The notes below the pieces were generated by a model. That model was not told where the DNA came from, ran no database searches, and was given only the letters and a program-made list of their open reading frames with translations. 64,000 nucleotides of DNA from an uncultured Bacteroidales bacterium (GTDB taxonomy: Bacteria; Bacteroidota; Bacteroidia; Bacteroidales; UBA932), in contig CASFSL010000046.1 of the NCBI GenBank assembly GCA_949297365.1, positions 121,261-185,260 of the forward strand, read 5' to 3'. Numbering within the stretch: the first letter of the stretch is position 1; each line of letters starts with the position of its first letter. The translations under genes were made by a program, and so were the position numbers. Below, in pieces: positions 45,524 through 54,494 of the stretch.

Positions 45524-46834
45524 TCAGTCTCTGTTGAAGATGTCGCGTGTGTAGACCTTGTCCCTCACGTCATCCAGGCAGGGATCATACCTGTTTGCGA
45601 TAAGTGCCTTGGAGAGGCGCTTGAACTCCTCCAGGTCGTTGACGACCCTGCTGCCGAAGAACGTGCTGCCGTCCGCGAGGGTGGGCTCGTAGATGATGAT
45701 GGTGGCGCCCTTGGCCCTGATGCGCTTCATCACGCCCTGGATGCTGCTCTGACGGAAGTTGTCGCTGCCGGACTTCATCGTCAGACGGTACACCCCGATG
45801 ACCACGTCCATCTCCCTTGACGGATCCCAGCCGCCGTCGTACTCGTGCGCCCCGGCCATCTTCAGTACCTGGCCCGCGATGAAGTCCTTGCGCGTGCGGT
45901 TGCTCTCCACGATGGCGGTCATCATGTTCTGGGGCACGTCGGCATAGTTGGCCAGCAGCTGCTTGGTGTCCTTGGGGAGGCAGTAGCCGCCGTAGCCGAA
46001 CGACGGGTTGTTGTAGTGGGTGCCTATCCTCGGGTCGAGGCACACCCCGTCTATGATGGCGCGGGTGTCCAGGCCCTTGACCTCGGCGTAGGTGTCCAGC
46101 TCGTTGAAGTAGCTCACCCTGAGAGCGAGGTACGTGTTGGCGAAGAGCTTGACGGCCTCGGCCTCCTTCAGGCCCATGAACAGCGTGGGGATGTCCTGCT
46201 TCAACGCTCCCTCCTGCAGCAGTCCGGCAAAGGTGTGCGCGGCCTCCTCCAGGAACGGGATGTCGGCGATGGCCTCCAGGGCCCGGTTCTCCTCCGCGAA
46301 CTCCGGGCCGTCTATCATCTTCGGTATTCCGACGATGATGCGGCTGGGATACAGATTGTCATACAGGGCCTTGCTCTCGCGCAGGAACTCCGGGGAGAAG
46401 AGCAGGTTCAGCCGCCTCACGCCCCGCTTCCAGTACCTCACGTAGAGGCTCCGGCAGTAGCCCACGGGGATGGTCGACTTGATGACCATCACCGCATCGG
46501 GGTTGACCTCAAGCACCAGGTCGATCACCTCCTCCACGTGCCCGGTGTCGAAGTGGTTCCGGACCGGGTCGTAGTTGGTGGGGGCCGCGATGACCACGAA
46601 GTCCGCGTCGGCGTAGGCCTTCCTGCCGTCCAATGTGGCGGTGAGGTCCAGCGGCTTCTCGGCAAGATATTTCTCTATGTACTCGTCCTGTATCGGGGAC
46701 TGCCGCCGGGAGAGCATCTCCACCTTCTCCGGGATGACGTCCACGGCGGTCACGTGATGGTGCTGGGACAGCAGCGTGGCTATGCTCAGTCCCACGTAGC
46801 CCGTGCCGGCTACCGCGATTCTGTAATCTTTCAT
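45524..46834 (-). CDS. ugd: UDP-glucose/GDP-mannose dehydrogenase family protein (cluster R)
   Basis: 436 residues, the counterpart of 8144-9454: [30 protein letters not shown] Cys site, and [18 protein letters not shown]. The two proteins differ by scattered substitutions and the genes by many synonymous changes. It supplies UDP-glucuronate or a related uronate. It lies between two GNAT-type cassettes. It starts 34 bp after the GNAT stop. Confidence 0.9.
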   Translation of the reverse strand: MKDYRIAVAGTGYVGLSIATLLSQHHHVTAVDVIPEKVEMLSRRQSPIQDEYIEKYLAEKPLDLTATLDGRKAYADADFVVIAAPTNYDPVRNHFDTGHVEEVIDLVLEVNPDAVMVIKSTIPVGYCRSLYVRYWKRGVRRLNLLFSPEFLRESKALYDNLYPSRIIVGIPKMIDGPEFAEENRALEAIADIPFLEEAAHTFAGLLQEGALKQDIPTLFMGLKEAEAVKLFANTYLALRVSYFNELDTYAEVKGLDTRAIIDGVCLDPRIGTHYNNPSFGYGGYCLPKDTKQLLANYADVPQNMMTAIVESNRTRKDFIAGQVLKMAGAHEYDGGWDPSREMDVVIGVYRLTMKSGSDNFRQSSIQGVMKRIRAKGATIIIYEPTLADGSTFFGSRVVNDLEEFKRLSKALIANRYDPCLDDVRDKVYTRDIFNRD

Positions 46835-46868
46835 CGTTGTATAGTGTGTTTAATGTCTTAGACTTGGG

Positions 46869-47480
46869 TCAGACGTTCTGCTGAAGAAGCCAGAGCCTCA
46901 GGTCACAGTACATCATGCGGGTTCTGAGCGGCTCGTCTCCGCTGATGGAGAATGCGGTGCGTTCTGCCTGCTCGTCCAGATATAAGAGCCTGAAACCATT
47001 TGCCTCATAGTAGGTCATGACATCATCGTCATTCACTGCGTCAACTATCAGATATCTGCATGCGCATTTGGACATCGGATGCAGGAACCATTCCTTAATA
47101 TAAGTGAGAACCTGTGATCCCACGCCCATCCGACGGTATTGACTGCTGACGCCTATACGGCCTATCAGTATCGCCGGATAACGTCTCATCCGTTTTGCAT
47201 TGGGTATTGCACGCTGTATTTTATTCTTTACCGGGCCTGGAAGAAGTGCCGTATGGATACCGTCGCACGACACTGAGAACATGCAGATTATGGCATTGTC
47301 GTTCTCCACGTCGCAGAATGCATATGATTTTGCAAGCAGTTCTTCCTCGTACTTTACCGCTTCATCCTTGAAAAATGCGTCTATATATTCGTTTCCGCAT
47401 GAGAATTTATCCAGATTCCTCAGGGAACTCAGTCTTGTAAATACGGCTCTATCTGCCAGTTTGAATCTCTCCCGCCTCAT
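46869..47480 (-). CDS. GNAT-family N-acetyltransferase, putative toxin (cluster R)
   Basis: 203 residues from ATG 47480 (MRRERFKLADR); the frame extends to 47609 but those residues lie over the small ORF. Features match the paralogue at 7504: FSCGNEYIDAFFKDEAVKYE, ILIGRIGVSSQYRRMGVGSQ, YLIVDAVNDDDVMTYYEANG. The acetyl-CoA loop is RRMGVG. It overlaps the small ORF by 32 bp. A toxin role is inferred from organisation and family. Confidence 0.7.
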   Translation of the reverse strand: MRRERFKLADRAVFTRLSSLRNLDKFSCGNEYIDAFFKDEAVKYEEELLAKSYAFCDVENDNAIICMFSVSCDGIHTALLPGPVKNKIQRAIPNAKRMRRYPAILIGRIGVSSQYRRMGVGSQVLTYIKEWFLHPMSKCACRYLIVDAVNDDDVMTYYEANGFRLLYLDEQAERTAFSISGDEPLRTRMMYCDLRLWLLQQNV

Positions 47481-47658
47481 GCTCCCTCCAGTATCTCTCA
47501 GAACGTTCCATGAATCTGTCAAACTCGTCGAAGAAACCCTCCGGCAGTCTCCTGTAAGGGAGGCTGTCCACTCTGGCTTTCTCTTCCAGAAAGCACCGCG
47601 CTGACTCACCGGTCAAGATCGGCCCGCTTTTAAACTCTACATTCATACCAGTTGTCAT
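47449..47658 (-). CDS. Small putative antitoxin paired with GNAT (cluster R)
   Basis: 69 residues with the family core LTGESARCFLEEKARVDSLP and LPEGFFDEFDRF. It ends HEAGEIQTGR; the cluster L copy carries the near-identical HEAGEIQTEG, encoded by the DNA that also starts the GNAT. It is 11 bp downstream of promoter copy D. Confidence 0.6.
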   Translation of the reverse strand: MTTGMNVEFKSGPILTGESARCFLEEKARVDSLPYRRLPEGFFDEFDRFMERSERYWREHEAGEIQTGR

Positions 47659-47669
47659 TTAATATTCAC

Positions 47670-47712
47670 CTGCAAAGGTAAGTCATTCGGGGCTAAGAAA
47701 AAAACCACTTTC
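47670..47712 (-). promoter_or_regulatory. Conserved capsule-TA promoter element, copy D
   Basis: Minus-strand 43-bp block, -7 box TACCTTTG (47680 to 47673), beginning 16 bp after the capD stop codon. It carries one extra base in the T-run relative to copies A-C. The last part, GACTTACCTTTGCAGGTGAAT, is the same as in copy A apart from the final bases. Confidence 0.8.
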
Positions 47713-47727
47713 GTCAAAAACTCCGGG

Positions 47728-49689
47728 TCAGGACGGCTGCTGCCCGGCGGCCTGCCGCTCCTGCTCGATTCGGAGGTCGTACTGCTCGTAGGGGGAGTTT
47801 TTGGACTTGAACTCCGGCACGGTGCGCTTCATCAGCATGACAGCCGAGGGGATGTCCACCGCCTGGGACAGCGACAGCAGGGACCCGCACACGCCGCAGG
47901 CCGTGGAGTAGTCGTACTCGCGAACCTTCGCGACGAGGATGCGCTCGTGGGACGTGGGTATGGTGTTCTCCTTGTCGGAGAGAACTTCCTCGTACAGTTT
48001 CTCACCCGGTCTCAGACCTGTGTACTCAATCTTTATATCCTTGTCCGGCTCGAAACCTGCCAGCTCAATCATTCTGCGGGCCAGGGTATCTATCTTGACA
48101 GACTTACCCATATCAAATACAAATATCTGGTTGCCGGTACTCATCGTCGCCGCCTCCATCACAAGACGGCAGGCCTCCGGGATGGTCATGAAGAACCTTG
48201 TGATATCCGGATGCGTGACCGTAACGGGACCGCCCTTGGATATCTGCTCCCTGAAGCGAGGTATTACAGAGCCGTTTGAGCCCAGCACATTGCCGAACCT
48301 GGTCGTAACGAACCTTGTCTTGCCTGACACCTTGCCCTGCTCGATGGCCAGACCGAGCGACTGGACGTATATCTCAGCCAGACGCTTGGTACACCCCATG
48401 ATATTGGTCGGATTGACAGCCTTGTCGGTGGATATCATCACCATCTTCTCCACATCGTACTTTACGCACATGTCTGCTACGTAACGCGAGCCTATGACGT
48501 TGGTGTAGATGGCCTCACAGGGATTCTCCTCCATCAGGGGCACGTGCTTATAGGCCGCTGCATGAAAGACCACCTGAGGATGGTGGCTTCTGAATGCGAA
48601 GTCCAGTCTCTGCGGCAGGCGCACGTCGCCTATTATAGGTACGAACTTCAGTTCCGGGAATCTCTCCTCCAGTTCCAGACGGAGAGTATGCATCGGGGTC
48701 TCGGAGTTGTCATACAGCACCAGTTTGGAGATACCGAACGTAGCCAACTGGCGGCACAGCTCGCTGCCGATGGATCCGGCCGCTCCCGTCACCATGACTG
48801 TCTTTCCCTTGAAGTCGGCCATGATCTCATCCATCGATATGCGTATCTCATCACGTCCAAGAAGGTCCTCTATCCTTATCTTGCGGACCGGACTGTTCAT
48901 CAGACGACCGTCCACCACCTCGTCTATCTCTGGCGAGATAAGCACACGAACCTTATTGCCGACACAGTACTTGACCAGCCTTGTCTGCTCGCTGCGGGCA
49001 TCGGAGTTGCGTGCGAAGAGGACAGCCTCCATTCCCACATTCTCGCGCAAGTACACTACACTTTTCTCATCCTTGAAGTAGAATACTCTCAGGCCGGCCA
49101 CTCTATGCTCTTCAGGTGCTGACCCATAGGTCAGGAAGCCCACGACTCTGTAATGCGGAGAGTTGAGCAGTCTGGTAACCAGGGCCACGGACTTCTCGTC
49201 AATGCCGTAGATGAGGACTCTCTTACGGGGTTTGTAACTGAGACTGCGGCGCTTGAGCGCATCGTAGACGTAGAGCATGACGACTCTCACCGTCAGCAGT
49301 ACAAACACGGTACCCAGAACATCCAGAATCAGGACTACCTTGATACGTGTACTGCCTATGTCTGTAAAAGGCAGAGCCCAGACCATAAATGTCAGGAGCA
49401 CACCTTTCAATATGACTGCGAGACCGAGCATTCCGATCTCGCGCAGGGATGAGTGGCGTATAATCAGTCTATGCGTCCTGAACAGCAGGAACGACACCAC
49501 GGAAAATACAAACGAACCGCATATCCAGCACAGCTGCGTAGGACGGTTCAATACGTCTCCTGCAAATAAGATTCCTGACAGAAACAGGACCAGAGCCGAG
49601 ACTATAACCGACACTGCGGTATCCAGTAGCAGCACTGCCCTGGCACTGAGAAATCGGTCCAGATGAAATTTTTCAATAAGTCTATGCAT
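47728..49689 (-). CDS. capD: CapD/PglF-like UDP-GlcNAc 4,6-dehydratase (membrane)
   Basis: 653 residues. Four N-terminal membrane helices, a first Rossmann-like domain (KRVLIYGIDEKSVALVTRLL), then the catalytic SDR domain with MVTGAAGSIGSELCRQLATF and MISTDKAVNPTNIMGCTKR. Retaining dehydration yields the 4-keto-6-deoxy UDP-HexNAc used by the aminotransferase of cluster R and possibly that of cluster L. The last 75 codons are more GC-rich than the rest and are duplicated at 6994-7218. It is 2 bp downstream of the phosphatase gene. Confidence 0.9.
   Translation of the reverse strand: MHRLIEKFHLDRFLSARAVLLLDTAVSVIVSALVLFLSGILFAGDVLNRPTQLCWICGSFVFSVVSFLLFRTHRLIIRHSSLREIGMLGLAVILKGVLLTFMVWALPFTDIGSTRIKVVLILDVLGTVFVLLTVRVVMLYVYDALKRRSLSYKPRKRVLIYGIDEKSVALVTRLLNSPHYRVVGFLTYGSAPEEHRVAGLRVFYFKDEKSVVYLRENVGMEAVLFARNSDARSEQTRLVKYCVGNKVRVLISPEIDEVVDGRLMNSPVRKIRIEDLLGRDEIRISMDEIMADFKGKTVMVTGAAGSIGSELCRQLATFGISKLVLYDNSETPMHTLRLELEERFPELKFVPIIGDVRLPQRLDFAFRSHHPQVVFHAAAYKHVPLMEENPCEAIYTNVIGSRYVADMCVKYDVEKMVMISTDKAVNPTNIMGCTKRLAEIYVQSLGLAIEQGKVSGKTRFVTTRFGNVLGSNGSVIPRFREQISKGGPVTVTHPDITRFFMTIPEACRLVMEAATMSTGNQIFVFDMGKSVKIDTLARRMIELAGFEPDKDIKIEYTGLRPGEKLYEEVLSDKENTIPTSHERILVAKVREYDYSTACGVCGSLLSLSQAVDIPSAVMLMKRTVPEFKSKNSPYEQYDLRIEQERQAAGQQPS
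47918..47933. repeat. Dyad TCGCGAA-CC-TTCGCGA in capD
   Basis: The intact-gene counterpart of the dyad at 7013-7028 (plus-strand view). It sits just inside the boundary at which the two capD copies begin to match. Confidence 0.5.
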
Positions 49690-49691
49690 AG

Positions 49692-50429
49692 TTAAATAGT
49701 TGTCAATAAGTCAGTTTTGGATAAATATCGGAATATATTGCCCGGAAGACACCTGGTCTTTGTCAGGAAGTCCAGTTGCGGAAGACGGTGCAAATCCGTG
49801 CCGGCAATGCTGAAATATCCTTTTCTCAGCAGCCGGAAAGCTTTCTCCTGTACGTTCTTTCCGTACATCCCTGCCAGGGAACACAGATTGAGCTGCAACC
49901 GTACTCCACCGTCCGTCAAGGCCGCATAGTCCTCCATGTCCATGTACATATACCTCTCCGGATGAGCCAGCACGGGGAAATAGCCGGCGGCTTTGATGCT
50001 CTTAAGTATCTCCACAAGACCTGCAGGAGGATTGAAATAGGATGTCTCCACCAGCAGATGCTTTCCTCCGGTTCCAAGAGGCAGCAGGTCCCTGTCCCTC
50101 AGTCTGCGCTCAAACAGACTGTCCATCATATACTCAGCGGCCAGATACAGGCGCAAAGGTCCCTTATATGCATCACACAGTTCTGAAAAGCGGTTCTTCA
50201 GGGCTTCCGTAGTACTTGGGACATCCTCCATTACATGCGGCGTGAGCCACACCTCCGATACGCCAAGTGACTCATAGCGGCTGAGTGCCTCCAGACTGTC
50301 CTCCAGGCTTCTGAAACCGTCATCCACCCCGGGCAGAATATGACAGTGCCAGTCGGTCATACCGTGGAGAATGCCGGTCTCCCCTATCGTTCGGTTTCTT
50401 AAAAAGCCAAACATCCGCTTAACGAGCAA
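49692..50429 (-). CDS. CpsB/Wzb-type PHP tyrosine-protein phosphatase
   Basis: 245 residues. PHP-family metal motifs: MTDWHCHILPGVDDG, WLTPHVMED, VLAHPERYMYM, AGTDLHRLPQ. CpsB-type enzymes dephosphorylate the tyrosine-rich tail of the BY-kinase, controlling chain length. It is 6 bp after the kinase gene, which fits. ATG within the first 23 residues (MTDWHC) is a later alternative start. Confidence 0.85.
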   Translation of the reverse strand: MLVKRMFGFLRNRTIGETGILHGMTDWHCHILPGVDDGFRSLEDSLEALSRYESLGVSEVWLTPHVMEDVPSTTEALKNRFSELCDAYKGPLRLYLAAEYMMDSLFERRLRDRDLLPLGTGGKHLLVETSYFNPPAGLVEILKSIKAAGYFPVLAHPERYMYMDMEDYAALTDGGVRLQLNLCSLAGMYGKNVQEKAFRLLRKGYFSIAGTDLHRLPQLDFLTKTRCLPGNIFRYLSKTDLLTTI

Positions 50430-50435
50430 TAATGA

Positions 50436-52859
50436 CTATGACTGGTGATAATAACTGTAACCGTAGTTGTAGCCGTACTGGTAACCGTACCTGTAGCCAT
50501 AGCTTCCGCCTTTGGATACTGTGCCGTTGAGCACCACGGACATGCCGGGATAACGCCCGCTCCGGAAGTCATTCTCCAACTCAACCAGCATACTGCGCTC
50601 CAAGAGTCCGGCCCTGACTATGAATATCGTTCTGTCGGCGACCTTCCCGATTATCTGCGTATCCGCCACTATATTAATAGGAGGACAGTCTATGAAGATA
50701 CAGTCAAAACGCTCCTTCAATGTATCTATCAACCGCTGCAGCCTACCGTCCTGAAGCAGTTCCGTAGGATTCGGCGGAATAGTGCCCACAGGTATTATCC
50801 ACAGATTCTCATGCATCTTTGTCCGGACAAGTATCTTTTCCATGTCTGTTTCGCGCTCCCCCAGCCAGTCACTCAGGCCGGTTGAAGGAGACTGTACCAG
50901 TCTGCTGGCCGTCGCCCTCCTGAGGTCACCGTCTATTATCAACACTTTCCGCCCCCTTATCGCCAATGACATGGCCATATTTGCCGTTATGAATGTCTTT
51001 CCGCTGCCTGGATTGAACGAAGTCGTCATATACACATGATGTAACGAGGCTCCTGCCATAAACTCCAGATTGGTCCTTACTACTCTGAATGCCTCATTGA
51101 CCACATCCCGGCTTCCCTCCTTCACGACTATGCTGACATCCTCAGTCTTGCCACCCCTTCTCCGGGCTATATCCGGCAGAATCCGCTTGATAGACCGCTT
51201 CTTCCCGTCATACATAGGTATCTCGCCCATATACGGCACGGACATATTTTCCAAGTCCTTCTTACCGCGCAACTTTGTATTGCCGTTGATGATAATGAAG
51301 AAGACACCCATCGGAATAGCCAGACCGAGAACAAATGCGATCAGCAGGATCTGCATCTTTGCCGGAGATGTCGGATTGGTGCTGCCGGTCGGAGGGGTTA
51401 TAAGCCTGGTATTGTATGCGGTAAATGCCTGTGACAGCTCGTTCTCCTCTCTCTTCTGCAGCAGGAAGAGGTAGAGAGACTCCTTTACTTTCTGCTGCCT
51501 TTCCACCGACAGCAGGTACTTGGCCTGATCTGGAGTCGCTGCTATGCGGCTTGTCGCCTGGCTCTCCTGCTGACGGAGTGTATTCATCTGTGTCTGCAGC
51601 ATGACAGTATAGTTATTGAGCGATGTTACTATAGCAGAGCGCATGGATGTCAGGTTCTGGTCCATATCCACCACCAGAGGATTGGAGGTAGAACTGCTTG
51701 CCACCAGATTGTTGCGCTGAAGAACGAGATTGTTGTATTCGGATATCTGACTTTCTATGCCCGTACTCTCTATACCCGTACCCGCAGGCAGAAGTTCAAA
51801 GGCGTGGTCCTCTTTAGCCAGATAGTCTGTGATATACTTTGCCATATACATGCGGTTGCTGAGTTCCAGCATTTTCACCTCAGTCTCGCTGCTCTGCTGA
51901 ATATACAGGTCTGAGGTAATCTGGAGGTCAGGAATCAGGTTCTCGCTCTTATAAGAGGAGATATCCTCCTCCACTGTCCCCAGTTCCTGCTCTATGACCC
52001 GCAGCCTGTCGTCTATAAAGGCTGAAGTGCTTATGGCTATCTGGTTCTTCGCTTCCACCCAACTCTCGTTGTATGCGGAGATGAGAGTATTGAGTACATC
52101 GTTAGCCCTTTCCACCGACACATCCTTTATTGAAAGGCTTACGACTGTCGCCTCTTTCTGAAGCAGACTTACCTCCAGTCTGGAAGAATAAGAAGTCGTA
52201 GCGCCGTACAGGGTACTCTTGGATACAAATATCTCCATATCCGTCCCGGGTACATAGAAAACAGTAGGAGTCACCGTGACATTGCCTATCGGTGTCTGCA
52301 CCGCCTCCCGCATATGTCCCTTTACCCGCTCCTTATATTTCAGATTTTCTCCCCCCGACACCAACTCAAAATCGTATAATTCCACTGACTCGTCAGCACA
52401 GATATGCAGCGTCATGGAAGCAGCCTGATTCTCCGTCAAGTCTCCCATTTTAACATTCACCGGCAGAGCAGTACCGTACAGCACCTCATCATGGAAACGC
52501 CCGTCACGGGCATAGTTCATATCCAGATTGAGCCGCTGCACCACATTCTGCATCAGAGCCGGAGAACTCATGGCAATGATCTCGTTGTTGACATTGGTAT
52601 TGCTCTGGAACAGCCCCATATCCGAAAAACCGAGGTCTGCTGTTGATATGGATGTTCCCTTGTCATTGTCCTCTATCAGCAGTGTGGCCGAACGGGTATA
52701 CACGGAGGGCGACTTAAGAAGATAAAGTACCGCTACACCCAGGCACACCGCCAGAGACAGGACAAACCATTTCCACTTTGAGAAGTACAGGAATATCAGG
52801 TCCTTTATATTGATAGTCTCCTCCTGACTGGAGACTGTATTTGTCTGATTCTCGCTCAT
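50436..52859 (-). CDS. wzc: Wzc-type polysaccharide co-polymerase and BY-kinase
   Basis: 807 residues. N-terminal Wzz domain with membrane helices (WKWFVLSLAVCLGVAVLYLL and ILLIAFVLGLAIPMGVFFII), a periplasmic coiled coil between them, and a cytoplasmic kinase: Walker A FNPGSGKTFITANMA, A' VLIIDGDLRRAT, B FDCIFIDCPPIN. The C-terminus is a tyrosine cluster (YGYRYGYQYGYNYGYSYY) for autophosphorylation. It governs length and export of polymers. Confidence 0.95.
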   Translation of the reverse strand: MSENQTNTVSSQEETINIKDLIFLYFSKWKWFVLSLAVCLGVAVLYLLKSPSVYTRSATLLIEDNDKGTSISTADLGFSDMGLFQSNTNVNNEIIAMSSPALMQNVVQRLNLDMNYARDGRFHDEVLYGTALPVNVKMGDLTENQAASMTLHICADESVELYDFELVSGGENLKYKERVKGHMREAVQTPIGNVTVTPTVFYVPGTDMEIFVSKSTLYGATTSYSSRLEVSLLQKEATVVSLSIKDVSVERANDVLNTLISAYNESWVEAKNQIAISTSAFIDDRLRVIEQELGTVEEDISSYKSENLIPDLQITSDLYIQQSSETEVKMLELSNRMYMAKYITDYLAKEDHAFELLPAGTGIESTGIESQISEYNNLVLQRNNLVASSSTSNPLVVDMDQNLTSMRSAIVTSLNNYTVMLQTQMNTLRQQESQATSRIAATPDQAKYLLSVERQQKVKESLYLFLLQKREENELSQAFTAYNTRLITPPTGSTNPTSPAKMQILLIAFVLGLAIPMGVFFIIINGNTKLRGKKDLENMSVPYMGEIPMYDGKKRSIKRILPDIARRRGGKTEDVSIVVKEGSRDVVNEAFRVVRTNLEFMAGASLHHVYMTTSFNPGSGKTFITANMAMSLAIRGRKVLIIDGDLRRATASRLVQSPSTGLSDWLGERETDMEKILVRTKMHENLWIIPVGTIPPNPTELLQDGRLQRLIDTLKERFDCIFIDCPPINIVADTQIIGKVADRTIFIVRAGLLERSMLVELENDFRSGRYPGMSVVLNGTVSKGGSYGYRYGYQYGYNYGYSYYHQS

Positions 52860-52871
52860 AAATTAAAAACT

Positions 52872-53684
52872 TTAGTTAAATACAAGAACTCCGAGAGATA
52901 CCAGCAAAGATGCCACCGATACCCAGAATGACGAAGACAGGAAACTGTTGCCGTTGACCGTCGCCTGATTGGCCCTCATCTTATTCGGCTCCACATAGAT
53001 GAAATCGTTTTGCTGCAAGTAGAATACGGGGGAGGACAGGACATTCTCCGCAGACGTAAGATTGACCTCGTATATCTTCTGTTCTCCATCCACTTCACGC
53101 ATTACTGTCACATGCTCCCTAAGACCGTAGATAGTAAGGTCCCCAGCCATACTGAGTGCATCAAATATAGTGATTCTGTCCCTGTCTATGCTGTAGCGGC
53201 CAGGCTTGTTCACCTCACCGAGTACCGATACAGTCAGGTTCATATACTCGATAGTCACCACGGGGTCCTTTATAAGATTGTTGGAGACCAGCTGCTCCTT
53301 TATATATGAGGCCGCTTCTTCCCTTGTCTTGCCGGCCAGGTGAATCTTGCCCAGCACCGGGAAATCTATATTTCCATCGCCGTCTATCGTGTATCCGGTC
53401 AGATAACTGTTACTGCTCAACGAAGGATTGTCGCTTCCGATATACCTCTGAATCACAGGCAAGTTGAAAAGCATCATCAACTGGGGGTCACGGCTGTTGA
53501 CCAGGATTGAGATCTTGTCTTCCGGTTCAAACCGAATAGGCACCGGCTCCGGTATTATTGCCAGCGTGCTGTCTGACAGTATGTCCTGAAAATACGGAAC
53601 TTGTTTGGCCACAGCGCAGGAGCCCAATATGGCAATGCCGGTCATGGCTGCGGCAAGAATTGTAAATATGGTTCTATGTGTCAT
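52872..53684 (-). CDS. wza: Wza-type polysaccharide export lipoprotein
   Basis: 270 residues. Signal peptide with lipobox ILGSC, Poly_export domain (DKISILVNSRDPQLMMLFNL), SLBB motif (LTVSVLGEVNKPGRYSID) and a C-terminal hydrophobic segment. It forms the outer-membrane channel for capsule. Cluster L has no equivalent, so both polymers may use it. Confidence 0.92.
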   Translation of the reverse strand: MTHRTIFTILAAAMTGIAILGSCAVAKQVPYFQDILSDSTLAIIPEPVPIRFEPEDKISILVNSRDPQLMMLFNLPVIQRYIGSDNPSLSSNSYLTGYTIDGDGNIDFPVLGKIHLAGKTREEAASYIKEQLVSNNLIKDPVVTIEYMNLTVSVLGEVNKPGRYSIDRDRITIFDALSMAGDLTIYGLREHVTVMREVDGEQKIYEVNLTSAENVLSSPVFYLQQNDFIYVEPNKMRANQATVNGNSFLSSSFWVSVASLLVSLGVLVFN

Positions 53685-53701
53685 CGGTTATTGATTTTCA
53701 A

Positions 53702-54313
53702 TTATAATATTTCCAAAAGGTCCGGCGTTATCTCTGCCATTGCCACCCCCACTATTCCTTTGAGCATGACCACCACCCTTTTTTTCCTGGAACCTTTCAC
53801 TTTGATGAAAGTGCCCTCAAAGCCATTGAACGGTCCTCCCAGAATACGGACAGGGGTTCCCTTCCGCAGGTCTATCTCGTCAGGCTGTATATATATAAGG
53901 TGTTCGTTGTATGTATTGGTCACCGCGATGAACTGCTCCATGTCCTTATCGGGAACTGTAACGGGCACATTCTTTCCCCCTTCCGGTCTTGTAAGCCACT
54001 GAAGCCAGAGTATATCCTTCTTTGCCTGGCTGACACACGGCTTGGAGCCACGGACAAATATCAGATTGTGTATGGCAGGAAGCAACTCCCTGGCCATTGA
54101 TCCGGTTCTCTTGCGGACAGCCTGATAACGCATAGGTACGAAATTCTCTATACCCAACTTGTCCAGTGCCGCCTTGGCCTTCAACTCTCTCTGATACGGA
54201 GCACTCATAGCCCACCACACAGGAGAATTTGCCTCAAAAGCATTCCTTTGGCTCCTCCTATCTGATATAACAGATTGAGTATCAATAGCATTTACCGCAT
54301 ATCTGTCCTTCAT
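53702..54313 (-). CDS. upxY: UpxY-like transcription antiterminator (NusG paralogue)
   Basis: 203 residues. An NGN domain (PVWWAMSAPYQRELKAKAAL) and a KOW motif (KGTPVRILGGPFNGFEGTF) as in UpxY proteins of B. fragilis, which prevent premature termination of their own capsule operon. No upxZ gene follows. It is the first gene of cluster R, 43 bp downstream of a TATCTTTG box. A locus-specific antiterminator fits the 27-kb operon it heads. Confidence 0.9.
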   Translation of the reverse strand: MKDRYAVNAIDTQSVISDRRSQRNAFEANSPVWWAMSAPYQRELKAKAALDKLGIENFVPMRYQAVRKRTGSMARELLPAIHNLIFVRGSKPCVSQAKKDILWLQWLTRPEGGKNVPVTVPDKDMEQFIAVTNTYNEHLIYIQPDEIDLRKGTPVRILGGPFNGFEGTFIKVKGSRKKRVVVMLKGIVGVAMAEITPDLLEIL

Positions 54314-54355
54314 AGTTCACGTACGTCTGTAAAGCACTTGCAGAACGTTGTTTTG

Positions 54356-54363
54356 CAAAGATA
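54356..54363 (-). promoter_or_regulatory. -7 box of the cluster R operon
   Basis: Minus-strand TATCTTTG followed by CAAAAC, an exact match to TAnnTTTG, 43 bp upstream of ATG 54313. I found no inverted repeats around it, so it does not appear to be an invertible capsule promoter. Confidence 0.65.
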
Positions 54364-54465
54364 AACACAATTCTTTATATGAGTAATATTTTTTCAACTT
54401 TTAGGCTATTAAATATTTTCCATGACATTTTTTTAAAAACGTGTACAGATTTTATTGATTTTGTA

Positions 54466-54473
54466 TATTTTTG
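54466..54473 (+). promoter_or_regulatory. -7 box of first ompA-like gene
   Basis: TATTTTTG on the plus strand, 22 bp before ATG 54495, diverging from the cluster R promoter. Confidence 0.55.
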
Positions 54474-54494
54474 TAAAAAATTAAATTACTTTTT

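Noticed and set aside
8144..46834. Recent duplication of udg and flanks
   Set aside because: The copies differ at many synonymous positions and the GNAT proteins differ strongly, so the two backbones diverged long ago.
54314..54494. Invertible capsule promoter as in B. fragilis
   Set aside because: No pair of inverted repeats of useful length surrounds the -7 box.
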